Shown: positions 25,710-33,665 of the stretch, one piece after another | How positions within the stretch are numbered: position 1 is the stretch's first letter | Layout of the letters: each line of letters starts with the position of its first letter | Assembly (NCBI RefSeq): GCF_003001955.1 | Contig: NZ_PVNH01000012.1 | Span: forward strand, 1 to 64,000 | Length of the DNA stretch: 64,000 nt | Source of the DNA: Prauserella shujinwangii | Lineage (GTDB): Bacteria > Actinomycetota > Actinomycetes > Mycobacteriales > Pseudonocardiaceae | Direction: 5' to 3' | The notes under the pieces: generated by a model | Databases searched by the model: none | Seen by the model: only the letters and a program-made list of their open reading frames with translations | Told to the model about the DNA's origin: nothing | Made by a program: the position numbers and the translations under genes

Positions 25710-27133
25710 CCGCGCCGTTCTGGGTCGCGGGCAAGCCCGTGGCAGGCGGGGGGACCGCCACCGTCCACCACTCCTACGACGGTGGCGTCGCGGGCACGCA
25801 CCACGTGCCCTCCGCCGCCGACGTCGAGGCCGCCGTCCGGGCCGCCGACTCCGCACGCCGGGAGACCGCGGCGCTGCCCGCGCACGTCCGGGCCGCCGCG
25901 CTCGACCACGTCTCGCGCGCCATCACCGAGCGCGCGGACGAGCTGGCCGCCCTGATCACCGCCGAGTCGGCGAAGCCGATCAGGTGGGCACGGGCCGAGG
26001 TGGGCCGCGCCGCGTCGACGTTCCGGTGGGCCGCCGAGGAGGCCCGGCGGTTCTCGGGCGAGCTGCAGCGGCTCGACACCGACCAGGGCGGAACCGGGCG
26101 GCTCGCCCTCGTGCGCCGGGTGCCCCGCGGTCCGGTGCTCGGCATCACGCCGTTCAACTTCCCGCTGAACCTGGTGGCGCACAAGGTGGCGCCCGCCCTC
26201 GCGGTCGGCGCGCCGATCGTGCTCAAACCGGCGCCCGCGACCCCGCTGACGGCGCTCGCGCTCGGCGACATCCTCGCCGAGACCGCGCTGCCCGCGGGCA
26301 GCTGGTCGATCCTGCCGGTCGGCAACGACGTGGCCGCCGGCCTGGTCGCCGACCCGCGCCTGCCCGTCGTGTCGTTCACCGGCTCGGTGCCGGTGGGCTG
26401 GCGCATCCGGGACGCGGTACCGCGCAAGCACGTGGCACTGGAGCTGGGCGGCAACGCCGCGGTCGTCGTCTGTCCCGACTGGACGGACCTCGACCTCGCC
26501 GCGGAGCGCATCGCGACGTTCGCCATGTACCAGGCGGGCCAGTCGTGCATCTCCGTGCAGCGGGTGTACGCGCACGCCGACGTCTTCGACGAGCTGTCCG
26601 AACGCGTGCTGGCGAAGGTCGCGGCGCTGGGCACCGGCGACCCGCGCGCGCCAGGCACCGACGTCGGCCCGCTCATCGACACCGCCGCCGCGGAGCGGGT
26701 GACGGCGTGGGTGGACGAGGCCGTCGCCGCGGGGGCGCGCCGGTTCGCGGGTGGCAGGCGGTCCGGCGCCACCGTGGAGCCGACGGTGCTCGCGCAGGTG
26801 CCGGAGGACGTCGCGGTGATGGCCGACGAGGTGTTCGGACCGGTGGTGTGCGTGAACCCGGTGGCGTCGGTGGCCGAGGCGTTCGAGCGGGTCAACGCCT
26901 CCCGCTTCGGCCTGCAGGCGGGGGTGTTCACCCGCGACCTGCCAACGGCCTTCGAGGCCGCGGCCACCCTGGACGTCGGCGGCGTCGTCGTCGGTGACGT
27001 GCCGAGTTTCCGCGCCGACCAGATGCCCTACGGCGGGGTGAAGGACTCCGGCGTGGGCCGCGAGGGCCCGGCCGCGGCGATGGCCGACCTCACCGAGGAG
27101 CGGGTGACCGTCCTCACCGGACTGCCGCTGTGA
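25706..27133 (+). CDS. Aldehyde dehydrogenase, probable succinic semialdehyde dehydrogenase
   Basis: 475 residues from GTG 25706, overlapping the gabT stop (GTGA). The NAD(P) strand ITPFNFPLNLVAHK, catalytic Glu in ALELGGNAAV and catalytic Cys in YQAGQSCISVQRV are present, as is the C-terminal PYGGVKDSGVGREG. Coupling to gabT suggests it oxidises succinic semialdehyde to succinate. However, the sequence reads as a general subgroup rather than classical GabD, so glyceraldehyde- or lactaldehyde-type substrates remain possible. Its last 20 bases overlap the end of the convergent BtuF-like gene. Confidence 0.82.
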   Translation: MTAPFWVAGKPVAGGGTATVHHSYDGGVAGTHHVPSAADVEAAVRAADSARRETAALPAHVRAAALDHVSRAITERADELAALITAESAKPIRWARAEVGRAASTFRWAAEEARRFSGELQRLDTDQGGTGRLALVRRVPRGPVLGITPFNFPLNLVAHKVAPALAVGAPIVLKPAPATPLTALALGDILAETALPAGSWSILPVGNDVAAGLVADPRLPVVSFTGSVPVGWRIRDAVPRKHVALELGGNAAVVVCPDWTDLDLAAERIATFAMYQAGQSCISVQRVYAHADVFDELSERVLAKVAALGTGDPRAPGTDVGPLIDTAAAERVTAWVDEAVAAGARRFAGGRRSGATVEPTVLAQVPEDVAVMADEVFGPVVCVNPVASVAEAFERVNASRFGLQAGVFTRDLPTAFEAAATLDVGGVVVGDVPSFRADQMPYGGVKDSGVGREGPAAAMADLTEERVTVLTGLPL

Positions 27134-27896
27134 TCGCGGCGTCCAGCTCCCGGTGGGCGTCGACGAGCGAGGGCCCGTACCAGGTGAGGTAGCGGCCGGA
27201 CACGAGCACGTACGGCACGCCGGGGAAGGCCTCCGGACCGTCGTCGGCGGTGAACTCGTACGGCTCGTCGGGCAGGACGAGCAGGTCGGCCGCGCCCTCG
27301 GCGAACCGGGCGCGCAGCTCCCCGATCTTCGGGCGGGGATAGCGCTCCGCGTGGGCGGAGTACACGGTGGCGACGCCGAGCCGGTGCAGCACGTCGCCGC
27401 CGAAGGTGTCGCGGCCGAGCACGATCCACGGCTTGCGCCACACCGGGACGAGCGCCCGTGCCCGCACCGGCCTCGGCCGCGCCCACCGTCGCTCCGCCTC
27501 GGCGAGCCAGTCCGGGGCCGGGACGCCGAAGGCGCTCGTGAGCAGCGCCCGCAGGGAGCCGAGCGCCTGCGGCACGGTGCCCGGGGCCGCCATGACCCAC
27601 ACCGGTACGCCCGCCTCGCGCAGGCGGGCCACGTCCCCGGGCCGGTTCTCCTCGGAGTTGGCGAGCACCAGGTCCGGGCGCAGGTCGAGCACGGCGTCGA
27701 CCTTCGGGTACTTCGACCCGCCGACGCGGGGCACGCCGAGGTCCGGCGGGTGGGTGCAGTAGTCGGTGGCGCCCGCCAGCACCCCGGGCACGGTGGTCGC
27801 CACGGCCTCGGTCAGCGCGGGCACGAGGGACACCACCCGCCGCGGCGGCGCGGTCAGCGGGACGTCGGCGCCGAGGTCGTCGATCAGGCCGGTCAT
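27114..27896 (-). CDS. BtuF-like cobalamin/metal-chelate-binding protein, cytoplasmic form
   Basis: 260 residues from ATG 27896. It has the helical-backbone metal receptor fold: RRVVSLVPALTEAVATTVP, VGGSKYPKVDAVLDLRPDLVLANSEEN, then a long helix and a second lobe with DTFGGDVLHRLGVATVYS. This is the family of cobalamin- and siderophore-binding proteins, yet there is no signal peptide or lipobox and no transporter genes adjoin. It overlaps the DUF4326 gene upstream by 4 bases and the convergent dehydrogenase by 20 bases. A cytoplasmic ligand-binding or sensing role is inference. Confidence 0.78.
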   Translation of the reverse strand: MTGLIDDLGADVPLTAPPRRVVSLVPALTEAVATTVPGVLAGATDYCTHPPDLGVPRVGGSKYPKVDAVLDLRPDLVLANSEENRPGDVARLREAGVPVWVMAAPGTVPQALGSLRALLTSAFGVPAPDWLAEAERRWARPRPVRARALVPVWRKPWIVLGRDTFGGDVLHRLGVATVYSAHAERYPRPKIGELRARFAEGAADLLVLPDEPYEFTADDGPEAFPGVPYVLVSGRYLTWYGPSLVDAHRELDAAITAAVR

Positions 27897-28267
27897 GCGC
27901 AGTACTCCAGCAGGACGTCGGCGTGGCAGGGCCGGGGAGCGCACCAGCAGCCGAGGGCGTAGCCGGACAGCTCGCCGTCGCGCAGGCGGCGCAGCAGGTC
28001 CGGCCGCTCGGCGAGGTACTCCCGGTAGTGGCGGAGCATGGCCTCGCGGTCGGTCTTGCCCTCCTTGACGAACGGGTTCGCGAAGTCGGACTCCGGCCAG
28101 GAGTGCCGGTGGCCGGCGTGTCCCACGTAAACCAGCAGCCCGTGGTCGACCAGCCACGGGACGAGGTGCCGGTGCGGTCCCGACTTCCGCACGTTCACCA
28201 CCACGCTGTGCCCGGCGCGAACTCGGTCGCGCAGCTCGGTCTCGGTTCCCGTCCAGTTCTCGCTCAT
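27893..28267 (-). CDS. DUF4326-domain protein
   Basis: 124 residues. It matches the DUF4326 pattern: VVNVRKSGPHRHLVPWLVD, YVGHAGHRHSWPESDFANPF, and the Cys-rich end LGCWCAPRPCHADVLLEY. The CxC...C plus His residues could hold a metal. Function is unknown; members are often small single-domain proteins in actinobacteria and phages. It is translationally coupled to the BtuF-like gene (ATGA overlap) and lies just downstream of the RNB exonuclease. Confidence 0.75.
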   Translation of the reverse strand: MSENWTGTETELRDRVRAGHSVVVNVRKSGPHRHLVPWLVDHGLLVYVGHAGHRHSWPESDFANPFVKEGKTDREAMLRHYREYLAERPDLLRRLRDGELSGYALGCWCAPRPCHADVLLEYCA

Positions 28268-28274
28268 CGTCCGG

Positions 28275-29690
28275 TCACGCTCGCTCGAAGGAGATCTTGC
28301 GGGCCACGGGGTCCACCGAGGTCAGCCGGACGGGGATACGGCCGCTGTCCGGGAAGCCGGTGCCCGTGCACCGCCCCAGCACCGGCGGGTCCTCGATGAG
28401 GATCTCGGCGCGGTTCTCCTCGGCCCGCAGCACCACGGCGTCGAAGGTCCGGCCGACGTGCTCGGCGAGGATCCACGCCTCCACCTGGTCGAGGCAGGCC
28501 CGCTCGACGCGGGCGGCGCGGTTGTCCGAGGCGTTCATCAGGTCGGGCAGCTCGGCGAGCGCCGCGCGCACCCACTCCGGCACGGGCCGGTCGTGCGTGA
28601 CGGCGAGGCAGACCTCGGTGGCGAAGCGGTCGACGAGCCTGCGGATCGGCGCGGTGACGTGGGCGTACGGGGCGCCGATGCCCGCGTGCGTGGCGATCTC
28701 GGGGTCGTTCCCGTCGAAGGCGGTGTAGCCCGCGCCGCGGAGCAGGCGGGTGGTGCCCGCGTACAGCGCGAGGGACTCCGGCCGCTCGGGGTCGAGCCCG
28801 GCGAGCAGCTCGGCGACGCTCGTCTCCCCGGGCCACTCGATGCCGAGCGCCGACGCCGAGCGGCGCAGCCAGTCCACCGCGCCGGGATCGGCGTCGGGCA
28901 GCGTGCGGAGCACGCCGATCCCGGCCCGCAGCATGATCGCGGCCGCCGACATCCCGGTGAGCAGGGAGATCTCCGCGTTCCACGCGTCGACGTCGGTGCG
29001 TGGCCGCTGGGCGAGCAGCCAGCCGCCGTCGCCGTCGCCGACGATCTCCTGCTCCGGCAGCTGCAGCTCGACGGCACCGCGTTCGACCGCCAGCCCGCGC
29101 CGCAACCTGCCCAGCTCAGGCAGCGCCGCGATCGAGGGATGCTCCTCCCCCGAGGCCAGGCCGGCCTGCACGGTCTCGTAGTCGAACCGCTCGACCGAGC
29201 GCACCAGCGCCCGCCGGACGTCCACGGCGGTCGGCTCGCCACCGGAGTCGGTGTCGATCGTCCACAACACGGCGGGCCGGATCCGGCCGGGCAGCAGGCT
29301 GGCCGCGTCCTCGGACAGCTCGGGCGGGTGCAGCGGCACGTTGCCGTCCGGCAGGTACAGCGTCTGCCCCCGGCGGCGTGCCTCCCGATCGATCGGCCCG
29401 CCGGGCGGGACGAACGCGGCCAGGTCGGCGATGGCGTAGCGGACGCGGAAACCGCCGTTCCGGCGGCGTTCGACCAGCACCGCCTGGTCCAGGTCCTTCG
29501 CCCCCGGCGGGTCGATGGTCACGAACGGCAGGTCGGTGGCGTCCTCCCGGCCGCCGGCGAACTCGGCCGGGTCGCCCGCCACGGCCCCGGCCTCCGCCAG
29601 CACCTCGGCCGGGAAGGATTCCGGCAGCTCGAACTCGGCGCGCAGCGAGGCGAAGTCGCTGCCGCCCGAGGCGCGGACCACGAGTGCCAC
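28275..29690 (-). CDS. RNB-domain ribonuclease (RNase II/R family)
   Basis: 471 residues. The catalytic RNB domain (about 45-370) shows the acidic cluster as TIDPPGAKDLDQAV, then YAIADLAAFV, DGNVPLHPPELSEDAASLLPG, the RALVRS region and the late HVTAPIRRLVDR motif. It degrades RNA 3' to 5'. It is shorter than RNase R (no N-terminal cold-shock domains); a short C-terminal beta region (about 420-470) may be an S1-like remnant. This is the compact actinobacterial form. Its gene and the two after it are tightly spaced on the minus strand. Confidence 0.85.
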   Translation of the reverse strand: MALVVRASGGSDFASLRAEFELPESFPAEVLAEAGAVAGDPAEFAGGREDATDLPFVTIDPPGAKDLDQAVLVERRRNGGFRVRYAIADLAAFVPPGGPIDREARRRGQTLYLPDGNVPLHPPELSEDAASLLPGRIRPAVLWTIDTDSGGEPTAVDVRRALVRSVERFDYETVQAGLASGEEHPSIAALPELGRLRRGLAVERGAVELQLPEQEIVGDGDGGWLLAQRPRTDVDAWNAEISLLTGMSAAAIMLRAGIGVLRTLPDADPGAVDWLRRSASALGIEWPGETSVAELLAGLDPERPESLALYAGTTRLLRGAGYTAFDGNDPEIATHAGIGAPYAHVTAPIRRLVDRFATEVCLAVTHDRPVPEWVRAALAELPDLMNASDNRAARVERACLDQVEAWILAEHVGRTFDAVVLRAEENRAEILIEDPPVLGRCTGTGFPDSGRIPVRLTSVDPVARKISFERA

Positions 29691-29803
29691 ATTCGCACCC
29701 TAACGCGATCGCGCCGCCGAGATGGCCCGTTCGGGTGTGGGCCACCCGGGTGTACCTTGCGATCGAAGACAATGAAAACCAGAACCACTTTCAGGAGTCG
29801 GCA

Positions 29804-30748
29804 GTGAAAGTTGCCTTCGTCGGCAAGGGCGGCAGTGGCAAGACCACCTTGGCCGCACTGTTCACCGCGTACCTCGGCGACGCGGGGCACCCGGTGCTCG
29901 CCATCGACGCCGACATCAACCAGCACCTCGCGGTGGCGCTGGGGGCGTCCGAGGAGGACGCCGCCGCGCTGCCCACGCTCGGCGACCACCTGCCGCTGAT
30001 CAAGGACTACCTGCGCGGCGACAACCCGAGGATCCCCAGCGCGGACGCCATGATCAAGACCACGCCGCCGGGCCGCGGCTCGCGGCTGCTGACGCTGGGC
30101 GAGGACAACCCGATCACCGACGCGTGCGTGCGGGACGTCGGCGGCGTGCGGCTGGCGGTGACCGGCCGGTTCGCCGACGACGACCTGGGCGTGGCCTGCT
30201 ACCACTCCAAGGTGGGCGCGGCCGAGCTGCTGCTGAACCACCTCGTCGACGAGCCGGGCGAGTACGTGGTGGTGGACATGACCGCGGGCGCCGACGCGTT
30301 CGCGTCCGGCCTGTTCACCCGGTTCGACGTGACGTTCCTGGTCTGCGAGCCGACCGTGCGCAGCGTGGGCGTGTACCGGCAGTACACCGACTACGCCAGG
30401 GACTTCGGCATCCGGCTCGCGGTGGTCGGCAACAAGGTGACCGACGCCGAGGACGTGGAGTTCCTGCACCAGCAGGTGGGCGACGACCTGCTGGGCTGGG
30501 TCTCGGCCTCGAAGCACGTGCGGGCGGCCGAGCGCGGGCGGCCGAGGCCGATCGGCGAGCTGGAGCCGCACAACCTCGGCACGCTGCGCACGATGCTGTC
30601 CACTGTGGATGCCGAAACGCGGGACTGGGCGCGGTACCAGGCGCAGGCGGTGGAGTTCCACCTGCGCAACGCGCGGGCCTGGGCAGGCCGGGAGCTGGCC
30701 GAGCAGGTCGACCCGGAGTTCGTACCGGGCCCGCTCGTGCGCGGGTAG
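29804..30748 (+). CDS. CooC-like P-loop ATPase (MinD/Mrp superfamily)
   Basis: 314 residues from GTG 29804, with CAGGAG 8 bases upstream. The deviant Walker A VGKGGSGKTT (about 6-15) with the signature Lys, DAD in AIDADINQHL and a late VVVDMTAGADAF switch II place it in the SIMIBI ATPases nearest CooC, the nickel-insertion factor for CO dehydrogenase. Only one Cys (GVACYHSK) occurs where CooC has a CxC metal site. No CO dehydrogenase, hydrogenase or Ni genes are nearby, so the client is unknown. The long in-frame extension upstream is an artefact of high GC. Confidence 0.8.
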   Translation: MKVAFVGKGGSGKTTLAALFTAYLGDAGHPVLAIDADINQHLAVALGASEEDAAALPTLGDHLPLIKDYLRGDNPRIPSADAMIKTTPPGRGSRLLTLGEDNPITDACVRDVGGVRLAVTGRFADDDLGVACYHSKVGAAELLLNHLVDEPGEYVVVDMTAGADAFASGLFTRFDVTFLVCEPTVRSVGVYRQYTDYARDFGIRLAVVGNKVTDAEDVEFLHQQVGDDLLGWVSASKHVRAAERGRPRPIGELEPHNLGTLRTMLSTVDAETRDWARYQAQAVEFHLRNARAWAGRELAEQVDPEFVPGPLVRG

Positions 30749-30761
30749 CCGACCGGGCCGG

Positions 30762-30971
30762 TCAGTCGTCCCCGCGCCACTCGGCGTCCGCCCGGTCGGC
30801 CTGCCGGGTGCGCTCACGGGCGATCTCGAGGGCGCGGCGAGCCGTCGCCTCGTCCGGGTAGGGCCCCAGCCGGTCGATCGAGCGCGACAGATTGCCGTGC
30901 TCGACCTCACCCGTCCGCGTGTTGTACCACCAGCCGGTATCCGGGTTCGGGTCGTTCGTGTCCGTGGCCAT
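30762..30971 (-). CDS. Small SPOR-domain-like protein
   Basis: 69 residues from ATG 30971. It reads GWWYNTRTGEVEHGNLS followed by RLGPYPDEATARRALEIARER, the pattern of a widespread small actinobacterial protein often labelled SPOR-domain-containing. It is acidic and soluble with no signal peptide. The start at 30971 is preferred over 31007 because the conserved part begins there. It converges with the CooC-like gene. Confidence 0.65.
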   Translation of the reverse strand: MATDTNDPNPDTGWWYNTRTGEVEHGNLSRSIDRLGPYPDEATARRALEIARERTRQADRADAEWRGDD

Positions 30972-31019
30972 GATCCGAGCGTGGCACGCGCGGCCGGGGA
31001 AGGCCACCGCTCGCGCCGC

Positions 31020-32033
31020 TCAGTGGCGGTAGCGGTACGGGATCTCCGTGGGCTCCCCGGTGGGCCCGAACTCGCCGCCGCCCCGGCCCGTCCCCGGCTC
31101 CGGGTCCGACGGCATCTCGTCGAACCAGCCGCGTGGCCTGTGCACACCTCCCGGCGGCGTGCTCGGCTCCGCGGGCCGTGGCACCTCGGACCGCGGCGGT
31201 TCGGCGGCGGGCTGCTCCGGGGTTTCGGGCGTTTCCGGTGTTTCCGGTGTTTCCGGCGGCGCGGGCTGGTGCCGCTGCGGCGGCTGCTCCCCCAGCGCTG
31301 ACGACGCGGACGGCGCGGGCGGTCCCCCCGGTTCCCCCGGTTCCGCGGGCCGGGCCTGCTCGCCGCCCTGGTCCGGCCGGGGCGGTTCGGCCGGGCGCGG
31401 CTCGGCCACCGCGGGCGCGGTGGGTGGCGGGGGCAGCGGCGGCGCGGGCACGGGTCGCGCCGTCTGTCCCGTGGTGCGCCACACCGGCTGCGGGCCGATG
31501 TTCATCGGAGCGGGGCCGGTGCGGGCCCCGCCCTGCTGCTCGGGGCCTGCCTGCTGCCGGGTCCGGGGCGGGATCGGGTCGAGACAGGACACCAGCACGG
31601 TGGTCTCCTCGGGCCGCTCGACCTTGCGGCCGTTGCGCTCGCGGTAGACCATCTCGCCGTCCGTGTCGATCTCCACCAGGTAGCCCGCCTCCGCGAGCTG
31701 ATCCTCGTCAAGGTCCACGAGCCGCTCCGGACGCGACGGCACCACCCGGTACACCGGCCACGACAGCCGGGCGTGGGTGTCGTGGAACTGTGCGAGCAGG
31801 TGAACCAGCTGCTGCTGCCAGGGCAGCGGCATGCCCTCCGCGAGCGAGCGCGGCAGCACGATGTAGCCGCCGTCGACGCCGGGCCAGCCCCGGCCGAGGT
31901 GGTCCGCGAGCGGCGTGCTCGACGCGGGCGGCGCGCTCCGCGGCTGCGGCGGTGGACCGAACATGGCACGCGGGTCGACGTCCAGCGCGGGATCCCGCTT
32001 GCCCTTCCCGCGCTTGCCCCACTTCCTGGCCAC
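31020..32033 (-). CDS. Proline-rich protein at the end of the type IV secretion-like operon
   Basis: 337 residues. A basic N-terminus ([11 protein letters not shown]) leads to a compact domain of about 45-150 ([29 protein letters not shown], then a [18 protein letters not shown] strand and [15 protein letters not shown]). The remaining half is a low-complexity Pro/Glu/Arg tail with PET repeats (four 3-residue units from a 9-bp DNA repeat near 31222-31252). No signal or membrane segment is seen. It follows the cell-wall hydrolase by 15 bases and is probably the last gene of the cluster. A scaffold or substrate-docking role is only a guess. Confidence 0.65.
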   Translation of the reverse strand: MARKWGKRGKGKRDPALDVDPRAMFGPPPQPRSAPPASSTPLADHLGRGWPGVDGGYIVLPRSLAEGMPLPWQQQLVHLLAQFHDTHARLSWPVYRVVPSRPERLVDLDEDQLAEAGYLVEIDTDGEMVYRERNGRKVERPEETTVLVSCLDPIPPRTRQQAGPEQQGGARTGPAPMNIGPQPVWRTTGQTARPVPAPPLPPPPTAPAVAEPRPAEPPRPDQGGEQARPAEPGEPGGPPAPSASSALGEQPPQRHQPAPPETPETPETPETPEQPAAEPPRSEVPRPAEPSTPPGGVHRPRGWFDEMPSDPEPGTGRGGGEFGPTGEPTEIPYRYRH

Positions 32034-32048
32034 TTCTCGACAGCCTCC

Positions 32049-33041
32049 TCACACACCGGGCCGGATCGCCTGTGCCACCAGCTCCGCCTCGTCGAACGAG
32101 ACGTCGCGGACGTGCACGGGGACCCCGCTCTGCTGGGCTTCCACGATCTTCCCGTCGCCCAGGTACATCGCAACATGGTGGATCGTCTTCGGGTCAGTCT
32201 CGTCGTACGCCCAGAACAGCAGGTCGCCCGGCTGCGCCTTCTCCACCGGCAGCATCGCGCCCGCCTTGTACTGGTCGCGGGACACCCGCGGCAGGGTGAT
32301 CCCCGCCGCCTCGTACGCCCGGAGCATGAGGCCCGAGCAGTCGTAGGAGTCCGGTCCCGTCGCACCCCACACGTAGGGTTTGCCCCGCTCGCCGAGCGCG
32401 AACTCGATGGCGGCCGCGGCGGCCTTGTTCGGCGGCAGCGCCGCGCCGAGACCCTCGCCGCAACCGGTGGCGTCCACCACCTCGCCCATGTTCTCCACGA
32501 GGTGGACCGCCATCGGCTCCCACTTGTGGTAGCGGTCCGGGAAGGCCGAGCGCTCCACCGCCTGCGCGGCGTCGCCGGGCCGCATCGTCTCCCAGCCGGG
32601 GATCGACAGCAGCACGTCGTAGAACTTGTTGACCTGGTACGGCGGGTTGGTGACCTGCGCGACCGTGCCCCAGCCCATCGAGGGCCGCATCTGGAAGATG
32701 CCCAGCGAGTCGCGGTCGCCGTAGTGCAGGTTGCGCAGGCCGGACTCGGTCATGCCCGCCTGGATCGCGATCTGCCACGCCCTCGGCGAGAGCTGCCGCT
32801 TCTTGCCGATCGAGATGATCAGCGACACGATCGCGCGCTGCTCCTCGGTCAGGTTGGCCGCGTCGGCGGCACCGATGTCGCCCTGCCCTGGCTGGGTGGG
32901 TCCGATCGCGGCGTCGCAGCTCAGCGGGGTGACGCCGAGCGCCTGCTGCCGCTGGCTGTCGATGATCGCTACGGTGCCCGCGGCCAGCAGGACGGCGACG
33001 ACGCCAGCGGTGACGAAGGCGAGGAACAGACCGGCGCGCAC
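32049..33041 (-). CDS. Two-domain cell-wall hydrolase (lytic transglycosylase-like plus NlpC/P60), VirB1-like
   Basis: 330 residues from GTG. One N-terminal membrane anchor (about 5-27) exposes two enzyme domains. About 60-185 is lysozyme/transglycosylase-like with a probable catalytic Glu99 in AGMTESGLRN and the SLGIFQMRPSMGWG segment. About 205-325 is NlpC/P60 endopeptidase with Cys235 (YDCSGLML) and His288/289 (IHHVAMYLG). This pairing is that of Tn916-type CwlT hydrolases, which open peptidoglycan for conjugation channels, and supports reading the whole cluster as a T4SS-like machine. Confidence 0.85.
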   Translation of the reverse strand: MRAGLFLAFVTAGVVAVLLAAGTVAIIDSQRQQALGVTPLSCDAAIGPTQPGQGDIGAADAANLTEEQRAIVSLIISIGKKRQLSPRAWQIAIQAGMTESGLRNLHYGDRDSLGIFQMRPSMGWGTVAQVTNPPYQVNKFYDVLLSIPGWETMRPGDAAQAVERSAFPDRYHKWEPMAVHLVENMGEVVDATGCGEGLGAALPPNKAAAAAIEFALGERGKPYVWGATGPDSYDCSGLMLRAYEAAGITLPRVSRDQYKAGAMLPVEKAQPGDLLFWAYDETDPKTIHHVAMYLGDGKIVEAQQSGVPVHVRDVSFDEAELVAQAIRPGV

Positions 33042-33044
33042 GGG

Positions 33045-33653
33045 TCACTCCGCGGCGTCGTACTGCGCGACCCGCCAGCCCGCGTTGGTGCGTACCACGG
33101 TGAGGCTCAGCGCGGGCCCGTCGGTCGGGATGGTGACGTCGACGGAGCTGGTGAAGGAGCTGGTGACCTCCGGCTCTCCGGTGACCCTGGTGGCCGGGAT
33201 GTTCGCCGGGTTCACGCTCTCCATCCTCGGCAGGTACTCCTCGGTGGTGAGCGGCCGCAGGTTCTCCAGCCACTGCTCGTTGCTGATGCCCTTCGGGTGG
33301 TTCACCCAGGCGGTCGCCCACTGCTCGGCGACCCGCAGTGCCGCGGGTTCGGGCGGCGCCGAGGTCGGTGATTCCAGCGGCTCCGACAGCCGGGTGGGCA
33401 GCCTGCTCCCGCCGTCCGCGGGGTCCGCGACGTAGTCCGAGTAGCCCGGGCGGTCCCCGGTCCCCGGCGACCGCCCGTCCCCGGTGCCGGCCCCGGCGGG
33501 TTCGCCGAAGACGCGGGGCACGAGGATGCCCGCCGCCACGACGAGCGCGACGAGCAGGACCAGCGCCCCCGCGAGGTGCGTCGGCGAGCGCAGCGGCCAG
33601 CCCCACAGCCTCCGGTAGACCGCTGCCCTGCCCCGGTGGGTTCGGATCGGCAT
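33045..33653 (-). CDS. VirB8/TcpC-like bitopic membrane protein
   Basis: 202 residues. A basic N-terminus, one membrane helix (about 28-48), a Gly/Ser/Pro linker (about 52-100), then a C-terminal domain (about 104-202) with RVAEQWATAWVNHPKGISNEQWLENLRPLTTEEYL and a beta-sheet ending LTVVRTNAGWRVAQYD. This is the layout of NTF2-like VirB8/TcpC channel components. The assignment rests on topology, predicted fold and position between the VirB6-like and VirB1-like genes. Confidence 0.68.
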   Translation of the reverse strand: MPIRTHRGRAAVYRRLWGWPLRSPTHLAGALVLLVALVVAAGILVPRVFGEPAGAGTGDGRSPGTGDRPGYSDYVADPADGGSRLPTRLSEPLESPTSAPPEPAALRVAEQWATAWVNHPKGISNEQWLENLRPLTTEEYLPRMESVNPANIPATRVTGEPEVTSSFTSSVDVTIPTDGPALSLTVVRTNAGWRVAQYDAAE

Positions 33654-33665
33654 GCCCGCTCCCTC

